Shown one piece after another: positions 49,245 through 59,282 of a DNA stretch of 64,000 bases. The DNA comes from Manduca sexta (Eukaryota; Arthropoda; Insecta; Lepidoptera; Sphingidae). The stretch lies in NCBI RefSeq assembly GCF_014839805.1, contig NC_051141.1, positions 18,608,777 to 18,672,776 on the forward strand. The letters run 5' to 3'. How positions within the stretch are numbered: the stretch's first letter is position 1; every line of letters begins with the position of its first letter. Made by a program: the position numbers and the translations under genes. The notes under the pieces were generated by a model. That model searched no databases and was not told the origin of the DNA. It saw only the letters and a program-made list of their open reading frames with translations.

Positions 49245-49498
49245 CAGCCATACTCAACCTTTTTTTTAAAGGGGCCACAAAAACGTTTCAGTCTTGATAC
49301 GAAGGCCGCAAATTTTTTTTAGTTGTTAATAAAAAACATAATTCAAAATTGGAGTTATTGAAAAAAGAAAAACTGGTCACAATAAAGCCAGCTATACAAT
49401 ACATGATTTTCTGATGGGTGCGAAATTTATAAACTTTGCCTGTAACTCAAGATGGGCCAATCACAAAGGTCCGGCGGGCCGCAGATTGAGTATAGCTG
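49245..49498. mobile_element. hAT-like MITE
   Basis: 254 bp with 15-base ends CAGCCATACTCAACC and, reversed, CAGCTATACTCAATC, two differences. It is flanked by the 8-bp duplication CTCTAGGT at 49237-49244 and 49499-49506. An 8-bp target duplication and CAG ends are the marks of hAT elements. No coding sequence. Confidence 0.85.
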
Positions 49499-50097
49499 CT
49501 CTAGGTTCCTTATTATATAAAAAGGTTCCCAAAATCCACAATTTATAGGTAAGGTGTAATGCTGTCGGTCGAAGAAAAATGTTTCAGATGGAGCAACGCC
49601 CGAAGTCCTCACGTAACTGGTCCCTTTTTTCAGTACGCTCCCACCCCCCAAGACCGCTATTGGTTATAGGCTCACCCTGGTCGCAATAGGTTTGACAATG
49701 TTTTTAATTAATTGCAATTCTATCGCTTCATCGACGCAATTAATGCTTGATGCCTAACGCCCGAAATTAATAACCAATCCTAATCCAATGTATGCTATCT
49801 AAGACTGATAATTCATTCGTTTCTATGGATAAAGCATGCCAATAACCAATCCATAGATTGAGTAAGCTATCTCTAACAATAATCAATCTTTGAGAGGACG
49901 GATTACAGTTCATAGATTACCCTCTGTTTGAAAATGACAGTTTACGCTTGCCAATACTCTATCTACCCGTTTTGACATTTGATTTGATTGTTGTAAACAA
50001 TCACATTTTCCAATCGGACCAATTCCTCAGTTTACTCCATATGTTTTGAATATCGCTTACACTGATTTTAAGGGAAACGAAAAGGCAATGGAAATAT

Positions 50098-50160
50098 CCA
50101 TATTCTCTAGTGACAGTGACGACAGTGATTTGGAGGGACTAGCGATACTGATAGCGAAAC
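50098..50160 (+). pseudogene. Harbinger transposase N-terminal stub
   Basis: ATG at 50098 opens MEISIFSSDSDDSDLEG, an acidic, Ser-rich start as often seen in HARBI1-like transposases. The frame degenerates soon after. Read as the original start because of its place inside the element, upstream of the C-terminal exon on the same strand. Confidence 0.4.
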
Positions 50161-50474
50161 TGAAAGTCGCGCTTCATCACGGGTAATGAAAAGAGTTAAC
50201 TACATGCAGACCCTGGATCAGTTTCATTTCACGTTTAGATTAGGCTTTCGAAATCTGCTTGCCAATCATTGTTAATTAAACTGACGCCGTGTTACTTCTA
50301 TGTACAAGGTAAATAATTTTTGACATTATTTAGAAAAAATATTGTACCTACCGAACTATTAGATAGGTACTAACTAACAAGGGGCAATTGCATCGTTTTT
50401 TCAGGAACTATGGTGTTTCTCCATTCCATCAACTTTTGCTGAGGAATAGGAAATATTTATATTATCTTTTTCAG

Positions 50475-50718
50475 GACATTTGGTACATGGAAGCGTCGCT
50501 TCCCTGTGATTGCATTGACATTGCGTTTATCTTTACCTAAAGTTCAAGCAATAATAATTTCAACTGCAGTTTTGCACAATATTTGTCGGAATCACAGGTT
50601 TGAGGAAATTCCAACCGAAGTGGAGTTATCAACTGCTGATATTATTAATTATGAGAACAATATAGAGAATCAAGATGTTGGAGAAAGAACAGCATTAATA
50701 AATAACTTCTTTACTTAG
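50475..50718 (+). pseudogene. Harbinger transposase, C-terminal exon
   Basis: After an acceptor (TATCTTTTTCAG at 50474) the frame reads TFGTWKRRFPVIALTLRLSL, then VLHNICRNH and a tail to the stop at 50718. The WKRRFP and AVLHNI blocks are the end of the DDE_Tnp_4 domain of HARBI1-like transposases, which cut and paste DNA at TTA/TAA sites. The catalytic residues lie upstream and are not found. Confidence 0.8.
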
Positions 50719-50879
50719 TAAAATAAAATACCTTTGTAATCACTGCTATTTAGTTTTATTGATTATCTACATTTGTAATTAAAAGTAACAATTATTACAA
50801 ATTAACATAGTTTTATTAGTTAAAAGTTAATATCATAGAAACAGGCAACATTTCTATACATTATTTATACTATAATTAT

Positions 50880-51130
50880 ATAAAGCTGAAGAGTATGTTT
50901 GTTTATTTGTTTGTGTGAACGCGCTGATCTCAGGAACTTCCGGTTTGAATTGAAAAATTCTTTTAGTGTTGGATAGCCCATTTATTGAGGATGGCTATTA
51001 TATATCATCACACCATGACCAATGGGACCAAAAACGGGTAAAATTGATTACTTTTGAGAGCTTCCGTTTCGTGCGCTGCATAAACGGTTAAAGTTATGCA
51101 ACAATTATGTATAACGGAATTGTAATTTGT
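50880..51130 (-). repeat. RTE-like tail fragment, reversed
   Basis: On the plus strand it starts AAGCTGAAGAGTATGTTTG and has TGATCTCAGGAACTTCCGGT and TGGATAGCCCATTTATTGAG. These are the reverse complement of the unit found at 44520-45056. Only one unit is present. Confidence 0.6.
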
Positions 51131-51935
51131 TCCATAACACTGGATAATGTGTACAGAGTCCAATTATTATTATATGGCACCGAGTTTACTGCGTACTTCA
51201 TACTTAAAATCTAAATCCTTTAAAGATTTATTAATATATTATGAACAATGTTATTAAACTTCAGTGTCAAAATATGTCAGCAACCACATTACTCACGTTC
51301 CATTTCAACTCATTAAATAGTTTGTACCTTAAATATGACATGTACTAATTATTAATTATTTCTTTTGAGGGCTAAAATGCATAAAATATTTTTTTATTAC
51401 TTCAAGTCTTATTTTTAGCAATTGGGAAAATATTTAAACGAATAGTTTGTATGGAAAATACAAAAAGTATTTTTTTACGAATGGAATATTCTGCATAAAA
51501 TGGAATGGTCAGGAGGGAACGCATCTGGAAAGGATTGCCGGCGATCTATCGTTGAAGGTAAGCAAGGATAGGCGAGTTAAGATATTGGCATGCCGGTAGG
51601 AGAGCAATCGAAAGATAGTCGGCAATCTAAGATAGGTTTCAGTCTTGGATAGCAGATACATTATTAATTTCGGGCGTAAGTCAATAGAGTTGGTATATTG
51701 AGAGGTTTCTCCACAAATAACAGATCACGTTTTGAATACCCCTTTTATATTTTAAGCAGTTTATATCAACTGTGATGAAATCAAAAAAGAGCGTAAATGA
51801 CTAGCGCTCTAAAATCCGCTAGTAAATATCTAGTAGGCCAGCAAAATTTCAGCGACCAACGACCAAGCCATATATCATTAGTTGATTGTTAAGTGGAGAC
51901 CTAGAATATTTATATTTTGTAGTTGATTGTAGTAC

Positions 51936-52073
51936 CTTTGCTGTGTCCCGCGTCGGGCTTGGCGTCGTCGGTGGTGTACACGGTGGTGTCGGAGAGCGTG
52001 CGCGTGCCGCCCGCGTCCACGCCCGTCACCGGCGGGCACGCGCTCGCCTCCGTCACCGACGTCTCCGGACACT
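51936..52073 (-). CDS. PLXDC2: Plexin-domain-containing protein, stem exon after the PSI domain
   Basis: Codes CPETSVTEASACPPVTGVDA and a Thr/Asp/Ala-rich run to DAGHSK, completing the Cys pattern of the PSI domain and forming the extracellular stem. Acceptor TTGTACAG, donor AAAG|GTACTA. It starts with two bases that complete a Gln codon and ends with one base, in phase with both neighbours. Very GC-rich. Confidence 0.85.
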
Positions 52074-52166
52074 CTGTACAATAAAATTATATATTCAAAT
52101 CGAGTTTTAGCAGACTTAATAGTAAAATAACGCTGTATGAAAATATATTGATACATATATAATAAG

Positions 52167-52530
52167 CGGCGATAGCCTAGTTGGGTGTGGAACGGACTGC
52201 CAAGACGAATGTCCGCAGGTTCAAATCCCAAGGGCACACACCTCTGACTTTTCTAAAAAAAATCATGTGTGTATTCTTTGTGAATTTATCGTTCGATTTA
52301 ACGGTGAAGGAAAACATCGTGAGTCTCTCTCAACAAAAATCTGCACATCTGTGAAGTTCTCTATAGGAATTTCGTAGGTGTGTGAAGTCTACCAATCCGC
52401 ACTAGGCCAGCGTAGTGGACTAAGGCCTAATCCCTTTCAGTAGTAGAGGAGGCCCGTGCTCAGCAGTGGGCACTTGCCCACTGCTGAGCACGGGCTCATA
52501 CAGGGCTGATATTATTATTATTATATATAA
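52167..52530 (+). mobile_element. tRNA-derived SINE (family S2)
   Basis: The head has a pol III A box (TAGCCTAGTTGG at 52173) and a B box (GGTTCAAATCC at 52218-52228). The body has GGAAAACATCGTGAG, CTGTGAAGTTCTCTATAGGA and ACTAGGCCAGCGTAGTGGAC. It ends in an ATT repeat. Reversed relatives are at 63487-63775 (full) and 53050-53150 (3' part). The 3' end contains a perfect 44-base hairpin (see findings). No coding capacity. Confidence 0.85.
52452..52495. repeat. Perfect 21-bp inverted repeat in the SINE tail
   Basis: GCCCGTGCTCAGCAGTGGGC and one more base, two loop bases (CT), then the exact reverse complement. The other SINE S2 copies carry only one arm, so this copy has a duplicated, inverted end. 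Confidence 0.85.
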
Positions 52531-53049
52531 TAAGCCAGTTTGCCTACCGATATATTTAAATAGAGTTCTAACACACTTCATAGTAAAAATGACGTTGTAT
52601 ATCGATGCATATACGACAAGCTAGTTTTCTTACCATTTATTAGAGGTTAACTTAACCAATCTACGGTGTATTCACGAACACATTCTTGACATCTAAATGT
52701 CATTTTACATATCAAAATTGTACATTCATACGTAGACGTTTTACTCGTTTTCATATCAAAGGTAGTCAACTATTCCCCTATAATATGAAGCCAGTTTAGT
52801 ACATTCACTGAGCACAATTCCATGAATAACTTAGCATCACACAATATCACCTTCACCTTCAGTTATCAACTCCCAACCAGGTATCAAACCTGAGACATCC
52901 ATACGACAGTCGAACAAAATACAACTCCACATTCACCATCATATAGTTGTCGTATCTACTATACTTGACTTTATAGAAAGTTTTAAGCAACTCTCCGTAG
53001 AAACCTTAATGACAAACCTTTGTAGCCTTAGACAACTCTTACTCTTCTC

Positions 53050-53150
53050 TTAGCTCTGTATTATATACTGTCCCATTGTTGGGCATGGGCCTCATCTACT
53101 ACTGAGAGAGATTAGGCCTTACTCCACCACGCGGACCTAGTTCAGTGGGG
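53050..53150 (-). repeat. SINE S2, 3' fragment, reversed
   Basis: TATATACTGTCCCATTGTTG, GGCATGGGCCTCATCTACTA and GACCTAGTTCAGTGG match the reverse complement of the body of SINE S2. The tRNA-like head is missing. Confidence 0.65.
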
Positions 53151-53194
53151 GAAAACCTTACATCACAAAAGAAAATAAGCAGTATACAACTCAC

Positions 53195-53267
53195 GTCTAA
53201 GTTTCCAGTTCTGTTTGTTTATGTCAGTGCCGCTGGAACATTTGTTCGCTTGGGGACACCACGTACA
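53195..53267 (-). CDS. PLXDC2: Plexin-domain-containing protein, PSI-domain exon
   Basis: 24 codons, CTWCPQANKCSSGTDINKQN then WKLR, and one extra base. It holds the CxWC...CSSGxD core of the PSI (plexin-semaphorin-integrin) domain, which follows the TALPTCIQYNACDSC block of the previous exon. Acceptor GTTGCAG, donor GTGAGT. Phase 0 in, phase 1 out. Confidence 0.9.
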
Positions 53268-53384
53268 CTGCAACAAAATAAACCATATTATATTAGTATT
53301 TGAGGTGATAGCGTTCAGACAGGCAGACAAATGCGATGGGTTTGATAATAAAATATTTTTTTGAAAATTTTAAATAAACAATTC

Positions 53385-53630
53385 CGCCATATTATTTTGT
53401 TGCGTAACTTTAACCGGTTATTCGACGCATGCAACGAAGTTTTCAAAGGGAATTTTTCATGGCTTTACAACATTTTTCATTGATGCTTCTCTCTCATTGG
53501 TCCTAGCATGATGTTATATAGCCTTCCTCGATAAATGGGCTGTTCACAAAAATAATTTTTCAATTGGAACCAGTAGTTCCTGAGATTAGCGCGTTGAAAC
53601 AAACTTTTCAGCTTTATATTATAATACAAA
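53385..53630 (+). repeat. RTE-like tail fragment
   Basis: Contains CTCTCATTGGTCCTAGCATG, ATGTTATATAGCC, CCAGTAGTTCCTGAGATTAG and CTTTTCAGCTTTATATTATA, the same tail as at 44157-45056 with one unit of the 123-bp repeat. A second retroelement-like piece follows at 53695-53890 (TCTGTCTGAACGCGACAAAC, CCGAACGGATTTCGAT). Confidence 0.6.
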
Positions 53631-53894
53631 TATATACTTGCATGTTTAACCCCCTAAGGAGAGCTATGGCCAGTATTTTACCATACAGTGGTATATAAAA
53701 CAAAGACCTCTCTCGTCTGTCTGTCTGAACGCGACAAACTCAAAAACTACCGAACGGATTTCGATAAGTATCGTATAGAGTAAATTTGAGATCCTGGCCA
53801 AAACATAGGCTACTTTTATCCAGGGAAAATATGTACGGGGACTTTTATCCCGGCAAATTCTTGCACGTGGTCGAAGCCGCGAGCAAACCTATTA

Positions 53895-54983
53895 TAACTG
53901 AAACGTCTTTACTCCGCGTATGAATATCCTTAGAGTGTAGCTTGAGTTAAAAAAAAGACAATGCCATGAGTTTAGTTTTAGTCTCTGATAAACTATTGAG
54001 TATTGTAGAGTTATTGTTTACGCCTCGGCGGATGTTATCTGTTTGTTTTATTTAATCCTGTTTATCAGAGCAGTGGAATGTACTTTCATTGTAATATCAA
54101 AAGAGGCATTGAGCCTGTTTCACAATTTCCGTCTTAATGCTATTCGTCACTTATTTATAAGCGATCCAATATAAAAGTCACACTCCGCTCAAGACTCCTA
54201 AACAATTAGTAATAAATGAGTATTACATTACCTGTTTTATATTATAAAAGTTAAATAAAATTCATTTTAAACTTCTAAAAGGCCCTTAAATTTAATTTAA
54301 CTTAAAGCAAAGACATACAACTATATAGTTAGTTATAGAATAGACATCAAGGCCAAATTTTTCCACCAAAAGATTACCAATTGGTAATAAGTCGTTGTGT
54401 TATTTGAAATGTTCGTATGACAAGATGTCGGCGTCCTTGGATATTAATACAAAAATAATATATTTACAGAAAATATGCTAATAATATTCACATTAAAAAA
54501 GTGCAAATCATGATATGGAGAAAATATGCAGTATTTTACATTGAAGTTTTGCTGTTTCACAGTAGATTAACCATCACATAAGCGCAATTTTTCTGTATGA
54601 CAATCTTCCCAATGTCCGCTCTATATAATCTTAGAACCTAAGATGTTTTTACTACATAGATACGTTGTCCGAGCTCAATACTGGCAAGACGAAGTAAGGT
54701 AATTGCCCAACTCGACGGCCAATGAGCGTGCGGCACTAACGTTGTTACGTAACTATCGATGTATATATATCCTTGTCTAACGAATGTATGCTGCATCTTT
54801 TTATTCCTTCTTCGAGCCAATTTGTAATTATATGGACAGGTACGTGACTATAGCAAATAATGCGCCGTTTTTATGTGCCATTTTTTTATGACGCGTCTAT
54901 TTGTAAAACGTCATTGCTTAGAACTCTTTGATTTCAAATATCACGGTTGATGGTGGTCACCGCTGTCACTCGGTTATACTCAC
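53895..54983. other. PLXDC intron, nothing recognised
   Basis: AT-rich. I saw no exon, RNA or clear repeat. Confidence 0.4.
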
Positions 54984-55135
54984 GTTAAAGCCAGTGTTGT
55001 GGTTGAGGCAGGAGTCGCACGCGTTGTACTGTATGCAGGTAGGCAGCGCGGTCAGTCGCAGTATCGTGTTGTTCGCAATCGCGTGGTTCTTGAACGACAC
55101 GCGGTGATACTCGTATATCGTTTTACTTCTCAGGT
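54984..55135 (-). CDS. PLXDC2: Plexin-domain-containing protein, exon leading into the PSI domain
   Basis: Codes LRSKTIYEYHRVSFKNHAIA, NNTILRLTALPTCIQYNACD and SCLNHNTGFN. The TIYEYHRV and TALPTCIQYxxCDxC blocks are strikingly like human PLXDC1/2 and fix the identity. NNT is a glycosylation sequon. It starts with two bases that complete Asn with the previous exon, and ends in phase 0 before the donor GTGAGT. Confidence 0.93.
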
Positions 55136-55335
55136 CTGAAAGAACAGAATCAAATACAATCAGAAGATAGTTTAGAATAGAGAATATTATATTTAATATT
55201 ATTAGGTACCGCACCAAAATATAAAAAAACAATCAAGGTATAACATTTTTCACGCCTGTTGCCGAAATCAAATTTAAAAAGTCCACATCTTAGAAAATAT
55301 AAATCTTGCAATCAACAGGAGATAATTGATAATTA

Positions 55336-55546
55336 ACATGTTATGCAGAGGTGCAACCACAGCACCCACTTTTCGTCAAGTGTGTTCCGTCCCATGATGT
55401 GATAGGGGGCGAGCCTATCGCCATATCGGGCACAAATTCCAGACTCCGGGCTAAAAACACAAATATCACTGCCCGACCTAGAGTTCGAACCCAGGACCTG
55501 AGAGCGCTGACGTATCGCGCATGGAGTACAACTACGCCACCGAAGC
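55336..55546 (-). mobile_element. tRNA-derived SINE (family S1), unbroken copy
   Basis: Reverse strand. A box TGGCGTAGTTG (plus strand CAACTACGCCA at 55529-55539), B box GGTTCGAACTC (plus strand at about 55480-55490), and body blocks CCCGGAGTCTGGAATTTGTG and GATAGGCTCGCCCCCT shared with the copia-split copy at 11757-15872. Lies in a PLXDC intron; frames that cross it are shadows. Confidence 0.8.
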
Positions 55547-55582
55547 AATTCGTACTATAAATATATAAACCCGTATACTCAC

Positions 55583-55789
55583 TGAACAAGTTCTTCTCGC
55601 CGACGTACGCGTCGCTGATGCCCACCTTCACCGGATGGTTCTGATCGTTGATGGCCTGCACCTCCATCGGCATAGATTTGTACGCGAACACTATGTCCCC
55701 GTTCTTGTACAGGGTGCTCGCGAATGTGAACTTCTTCGTCTGATCCTCGCGCAGTGTCACATTCTCCCAGAACACGGTGAATTTCTCAC
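55583..55789 (-). CDS. PLXDC2: Plexin-domain-containing protein, nidogen-like region exon 2
   Basis: Codes EKFTVFWENVTLREDQTKKF, TFASTLYKNGDIVFAYKSMP, then MEV to HPVKVGISDAYVGEKNLF. The order FTFxxTLxxxGxIVFxYK then HPVKVGxSDA is the conserved middle of PLXDC proteins. One Asn-linked sequon (NVT). Acceptor ATCCACCAG, donor GTGAGT at 55582. Phases fit both neighbours. Confidence 0.93.
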
Positions 55790-55811
55790 CTGGTGGATGA
55801 TATGAGGTTAT

Positions 55812-56010
55812 TTTGTTGGTGGTAGGATATATTTTATATCAGCCTGGATAGCGACGAACATACACAAAGTGTTAAAACCTGCCATAGTGGCCCACAAGTT
55901 TTTCGCGTTTTGGGATCAGCCTGTGTATAACCGGTTTCAACAGGCCGGCATAATGGAGTCGACTGCTAAGGGTTCATCATCTCTCGTCAGTTGCAACATG
56001 CCAGACTAGG
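55812..56010 (+). repeat. Dispersed repeat family A, copy 2
   Basis: GGTGGTAGGATATATTTTATA, GGGATCAGCCTGTGTATAAC and AACAGGCCGGCATAATGGAG match copy 1 at 452-650. Followed at 56025-56064 by a short perfect hairpin. Confidence 0.6.
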
Positions 56011-56024
56011 CCACGCATTGCGTC

Positions 56025-56064
56025 ATATATATACACTGGTACCGGAGTACCAGTGTATATATAT
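56025..56064. repeat. Perfect 18-bp hairpin with a 4-base loop
   Basis: ATATATATACACTGGTAC, loop CGGA, then the exact reverse complement. It lies just beyond repeat A, in a PLXDC intron. No flanking U run to suggest a known RNA. Half of each arm is simple TA repeat, so a chance origin from slippage is possible. Confidence 0.7.
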
Positions 56065-56134
56065 TCTGTACTACGGTAGTTCACTCATATGTGAGAGTTC
56101 ACTTGTGTAGGTTCCACCGTAGCGGTAGCAAGCA

Positions 56135-56365
56135 GTAGTATGTAGTCACTGTTATGTTCCAGTTTGAAGAACATTGTAGCCAGTTTAACTACTGGACATG
56201 ATAAGACTTAACATCTCATGTCTCAGGATGATGAGCGCAGTGGAATACCAAACAATACTTTGTAATTTAACGTGTTGGATGGTGTTTCTATTGTTTATAG
56301 GCGGTCGTATCGCTTACCAGGCGTACAGCAAGCTAGTCTGTCATTCAAAGCAATAAAAATAAATC
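56135..56365 (+). repeat. LINE-like 3' fragment, family C, copy 2
   Basis: Carries TAGTCACTGTTATGTTCCAG, ATTGTAGCCAGTTTAACTAC, CTTAACATCTCATGTCTCAG, CAATACTTTGTAATTTAACG and GGTCGTATCGCTTACC, all shared with copies 1 and 3. It ends in an A-rich CAATAAAAATA. Confidence 0.65.
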
Positions 56366-56655
56366 AAACAGGCCGGTATAATCGTGTCGACTGGTGACCT
56401 AACCTGTTCCACTTATCATCAGGGCCCTTATTCTGTATGATAGTGTAAACGCGTAACGCGGCCGTGTCATGTTATCTTCGAGAAATGTGCGTGGAATGGT
56501 ATTCTGTAAGCCAAATTTCTATAGTCCTAAACATGATGCGTTGTGTTACGTGCTTGTTACGCACTGTCAAAATAACGTGCGGGATAGAAAATAAGGCCCC
56601 AGGTGCAGTGGAGCCACGTCGACGTAGTAGTATAATAGAAAATGTGTATCCATAC

Positions 56656-56848
56656 CGTCATCGTACAGTTTGACGTAGCTGTCGTTGTCCAGCGACGTGT
56701 CGAAGTTGCCCATCAGCGGCGCGATGTACTGCGTGGCCGCGATCCAGTTGTGCACGTGCTCGCCGATGAACATGAAACCGCCGGTGGCGAGCGTCACGGT
56801 GCGGATGAAGTGTCCGTAGTACGGGAACGGGAACGACAGCTGGATAGT
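56656..56848 (-). CDS. PLXDC2: Plexin-domain-containing protein, nidogen-like region exon 1
   Basis: Codes TIQLSFPFPYYGHFIRTVTL, ATGGFMFIGEHVHNWIAATQ and YIAPLMGNFDTSLDNDSYVK to YDD. The FPFPYYGHxIxxVTxxTGGFxxxG and ATQYIAPLMxNFD blocks are the family signature. Phase 0 in, phase 1 out (G|GT, Gly). Acceptor TATGTTGCAG, donor GTATGG. The opposite-strand frames are shadows of high GC. Confidence 0.94.
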
Positions 56849-56884
56849 CTGCAACATACATACATATATTTAGAGGCGTGAAGG

Positions 56885-57600
56885 TAGACACCGTTGTAGA
56901 GGAACAGATGGTTACGTTCCTCTATGGAAGGGGAAGACTCCCAATCAGGCAGATGCTTGTGCCCGGCCGCGGCCCCACCGACGGTTCCTATTCGGAGGTG
57001 GTATATATGCTGCGCGTAGGGCAAATTGTGCTATTGCAAGCCAGTATCGTCTATCGCCACTATGGGTGTGTCAATTCATCGACCATAACCAATAACCAAG
57101 GGCCAAGGCAATTGGTGTTTACCATCAGGGGAACCAGGCAGCACCTGAATCCCGGTCCATTCGCCTTCGCAAGTTGACGTCTATAACTCAATGAAGCTCT
57201 AGCTGGCAGTGCTCTTTTTCTACATGCTGATTACAAGTTGAAAATCCGACAACTCTAGCAACAAATAGAGATCATAAACCATTTGATTGCCCTTGACTAC
57301 TCTCACGTTGACGCAAACAATTCTTTGCCTTCCTTCCTCTCATCGCACTCTGGGAAGCTTCGCACTATACCCGTCCCACCAGTGGCAACCTTAGTGGGCG
57401 CAAGGCCCGAGGCGAAATCAAAAATACAACGCGATGCCCCGGACGCCGCAAGAAAACTCTCCGGTTTTAACAGTTTGCTTGGTAAGATAGTTAAAGAAGT
57501 CCTCCAAGGCACCGCGCGCGAGGCCCCTGTCGGCGCGAGGCCCTGGGCGGTTGCCCGGTGCGCCCCCTAAAGCCCCTGCGTCCCACTTTGGTTTGTTGCC
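56885..57600. other. PLXDC intron with GC-rich repeat debris
   Basis: GC-richer stretches at 56930-57180 (ending with TTTACCATCAGGGGAACCAG) and 57370-57600 look like old transposon sequence. Frames of 60-110 codons on both strands show no known motif, so I do not call genes. Confidence 0.35.
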
Positions 57601-57681
57601 GTTTTGCTAAACCGAGGGCAACTAGTATCACTGAGTCTTGTGACAACGGTCTGCTGTACGATAACGCTCGATGGCACTCAC

Positions 57682-57810
57682 GTTCGCGCGTCTGTACGAG
57701 TTGCTCAGCAACTGATGGATCTGCGGCTCCGGCTTGGAAATGTTCGCCCAGTACTCGTTGAAGTACGTCACGTTGCCGATGAACGAGCTGTTGTAGAAGT
57801 CGTGGTTGTC
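57682..57810 (-). CDS. PLXDC2: Plexin-domain-containing protein, exon upstream of the nidogen-like region
   Basis: 43 codons, DNHDFYNSSFIGNVTYFNEY, WANISKPEPQIHQLLSNSYR then RAN. YNSSFIG and YFNEYWANI correspond to the family's N-terminal conserved block. There are three Asn-linked sequons (NSS, NVT, NIS). Phase 0 at both ends. Acceptor TTTGGTTCCAG, donor GTGAGT at 57681. Confidence 0.9.
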
Positions 57811-58059
57811 CTGGAACCAAATGTTAACGTTAATAATAATAAACAAAATTCTGTCTCCGTATTGCTGCTCTTAGAAACCAGTATGTAACATTTTGTCGGT
57901 GATCTGCTTATATCCTGACCAGCAACCTCAACACTATGTGGTCAAATAGGAATCTAAATTCTTGTACTGATAACGTTAATTACCAAACGTTTACTGGTGG
58001 TAGGTTTCTCATATGGGAGAAGCCGCCTGGATAGGTACAATCGCAATTTCTATTTCTGC

Positions 58060-58290
58060 CGCCAAGCAGCAGTGTGTAGTCACTGTTGTGTTCAGGTTTG
58101 AAGGACATTGTAGCCAGTGTAACTACTGGACATAATAAGACTTAACATCTCATGTCTCAAGGATGGCGAGCGCATTGGAATACCAAACAATACTTTGTTA
58201 TTCAAGGTGTTGGATAGTGTTTCTACTGTTTATGGGCGGTCGTATCGCTTACCATCAGGCGAACGGCGAGATCGTATCATGAAAATAAAA
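58060..58290 (+). repeat. LINE-like 3' fragment, family C, copy 3
   Basis: TAGTCACTGTTGTGTTCAGG, ATTGTAGCCAGTGTAACTAC, CTTAACATCTCATGTCTCAA and GGTCGTATCGCTTACCATCA, as in copies 1 and 2. It ends in GAAAATAAAAAAAAAA. Just upstream (57975-58040) the phrase ACTGGTGGTAGGTTTC is also shared with repeat A, so A and C may be parts of one longer element. Confidence 0.65.
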
Positions 58291-59211
58291 AAAAAACGTG
58301 GCGACCCTAAAGCGGGTGTTTTATTTTCCTGGTCAAGCTGTAACACTTTTATTACACGACGCGTAGGTACTCTGTCGATGATAATAAATGTCGCCCCCTA
58401 AAATCCAATACACTATACGACATTCCAAAATGCTGTTTTCGGCGAAAACTTTAATTTCACTTAGTTTGTGTGCTATGACATGACTAACTATATGTTTGCA
58501 GCGAGAGAACTCGAATGACTGCAGTATTATTTTCCTAAAAAATGGTGTACGGAAGTCTAAGATTCTGTACAGACGTCACATACTTTGTCATCAAAAACAC
58601 ATAATAGATGATGGCAAAATGATTACGGGGGTCAGACTTTCTCGTCCTCACACTCCCCACTACCACTCCTGTAAGCCAGGATCATTGGCTAATAATGATA
58701 AATTCCGTGATAAATGCTAATACTAATGTTAACGCGGCCTATTATGAATGTAGGAGTGATCGAGAAAAAAGGCCGCGAGATATGCGTCGCGCGGAGTGAC
58801 TCATTGAATTGTTTATATTTTTAGAAAATTACCGAATATTACACCGGATAATACTGCTCACAATAATATCTTATATCTCACACAATAATTTGCGAAATAT
58901 AATTCGCAAATTCAAAATCATTCAATTTTAATTCATGCGTCATATTAGCAAATTAATATTAGCAAGGTTATTTAGCATGCTGAGACATGAAAATCAGCAT
59001 GCTAATGAAATTAATTCGAAATATCATTAATTGCCGTCACTACTGTCAAGACAATGAAAATGGAGGTCAGTTACAGTTACATAAACAACTAGCATATCAA
59101 ATAATTCGTAGTTGTGTCGCCAGTCTTCTAAGGCTGTAATTTGAAAGGAGGACGTGTCTAAGGCGACGGCCGTTTTACAATCCTTGCTACATAAAAAACA
59201 ATAGTACTTAC
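58291..59211. other. PLXDC intron
   Basis: Mostly AT-rich. CACTACCACTCCTGTAAGCC near 58656 recurs in diverged form near 35020. No gene seen. Confidence 0.4.
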
Positions 59212-59282
59212 GTATGTTAAATTAGTCAGATTGTGTTCAGATTTGATAGTATCCGGTGTTTCTTTGAAAACGTCAGGGAAAC
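59212..59282 (-). CDS. PLXDC2: Plexin-domain-containing protein, short N-terminal-side exon
   Basis: Codes FPDVFKETPDTIKSEHNLTN then LTY. It starts with two bases that complete Ser (A|GT) with the previous exon, and ends in phase 0. Acceptor ATGATTTCAG, donor TAC|GTAAGT. NLT is a sequon. The sequence itself is poorly diagnostic; the splice sites and phase on both sides support it. Confidence 0.8.

Larger units (their letters stand above)
49758..51676 (+). mobile_element. Harbinger-type DNA transposon, internally decayed
   Basis: 1919 bp, ends CGCCCGAAATTAATAA and its reverse complement, flanked by TAA at 49755-49757 and 51677-51679. The terminal similarity goes deeper with mismatches (TGCTATCTAAGACTGA left, TGCTATCCAAGACTGA right). 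It holds a stub of the start and a good part of the end of a Harbinger (HARBI1-like) transposase; the DDE core between them is lost. A copy of the RTE-like tail (50880-51130, minus) is inserted in its 3' half. Confidence 0.85.

Noticed and set aside
52167..52240. Possible tRNA gene
   Set aside because: A and B boxes are present but no acceptor stem pairs, and relatives at 63487-63775 and 53050-53150 show it is a SINE head.
57283..57820. Overlapping frames of 67-109 codons on both strands in a PLXDC intron
   Set aside because: GC-rich repeat debris and antisense of the exon at 57682-57810; no motif, no conserved start.
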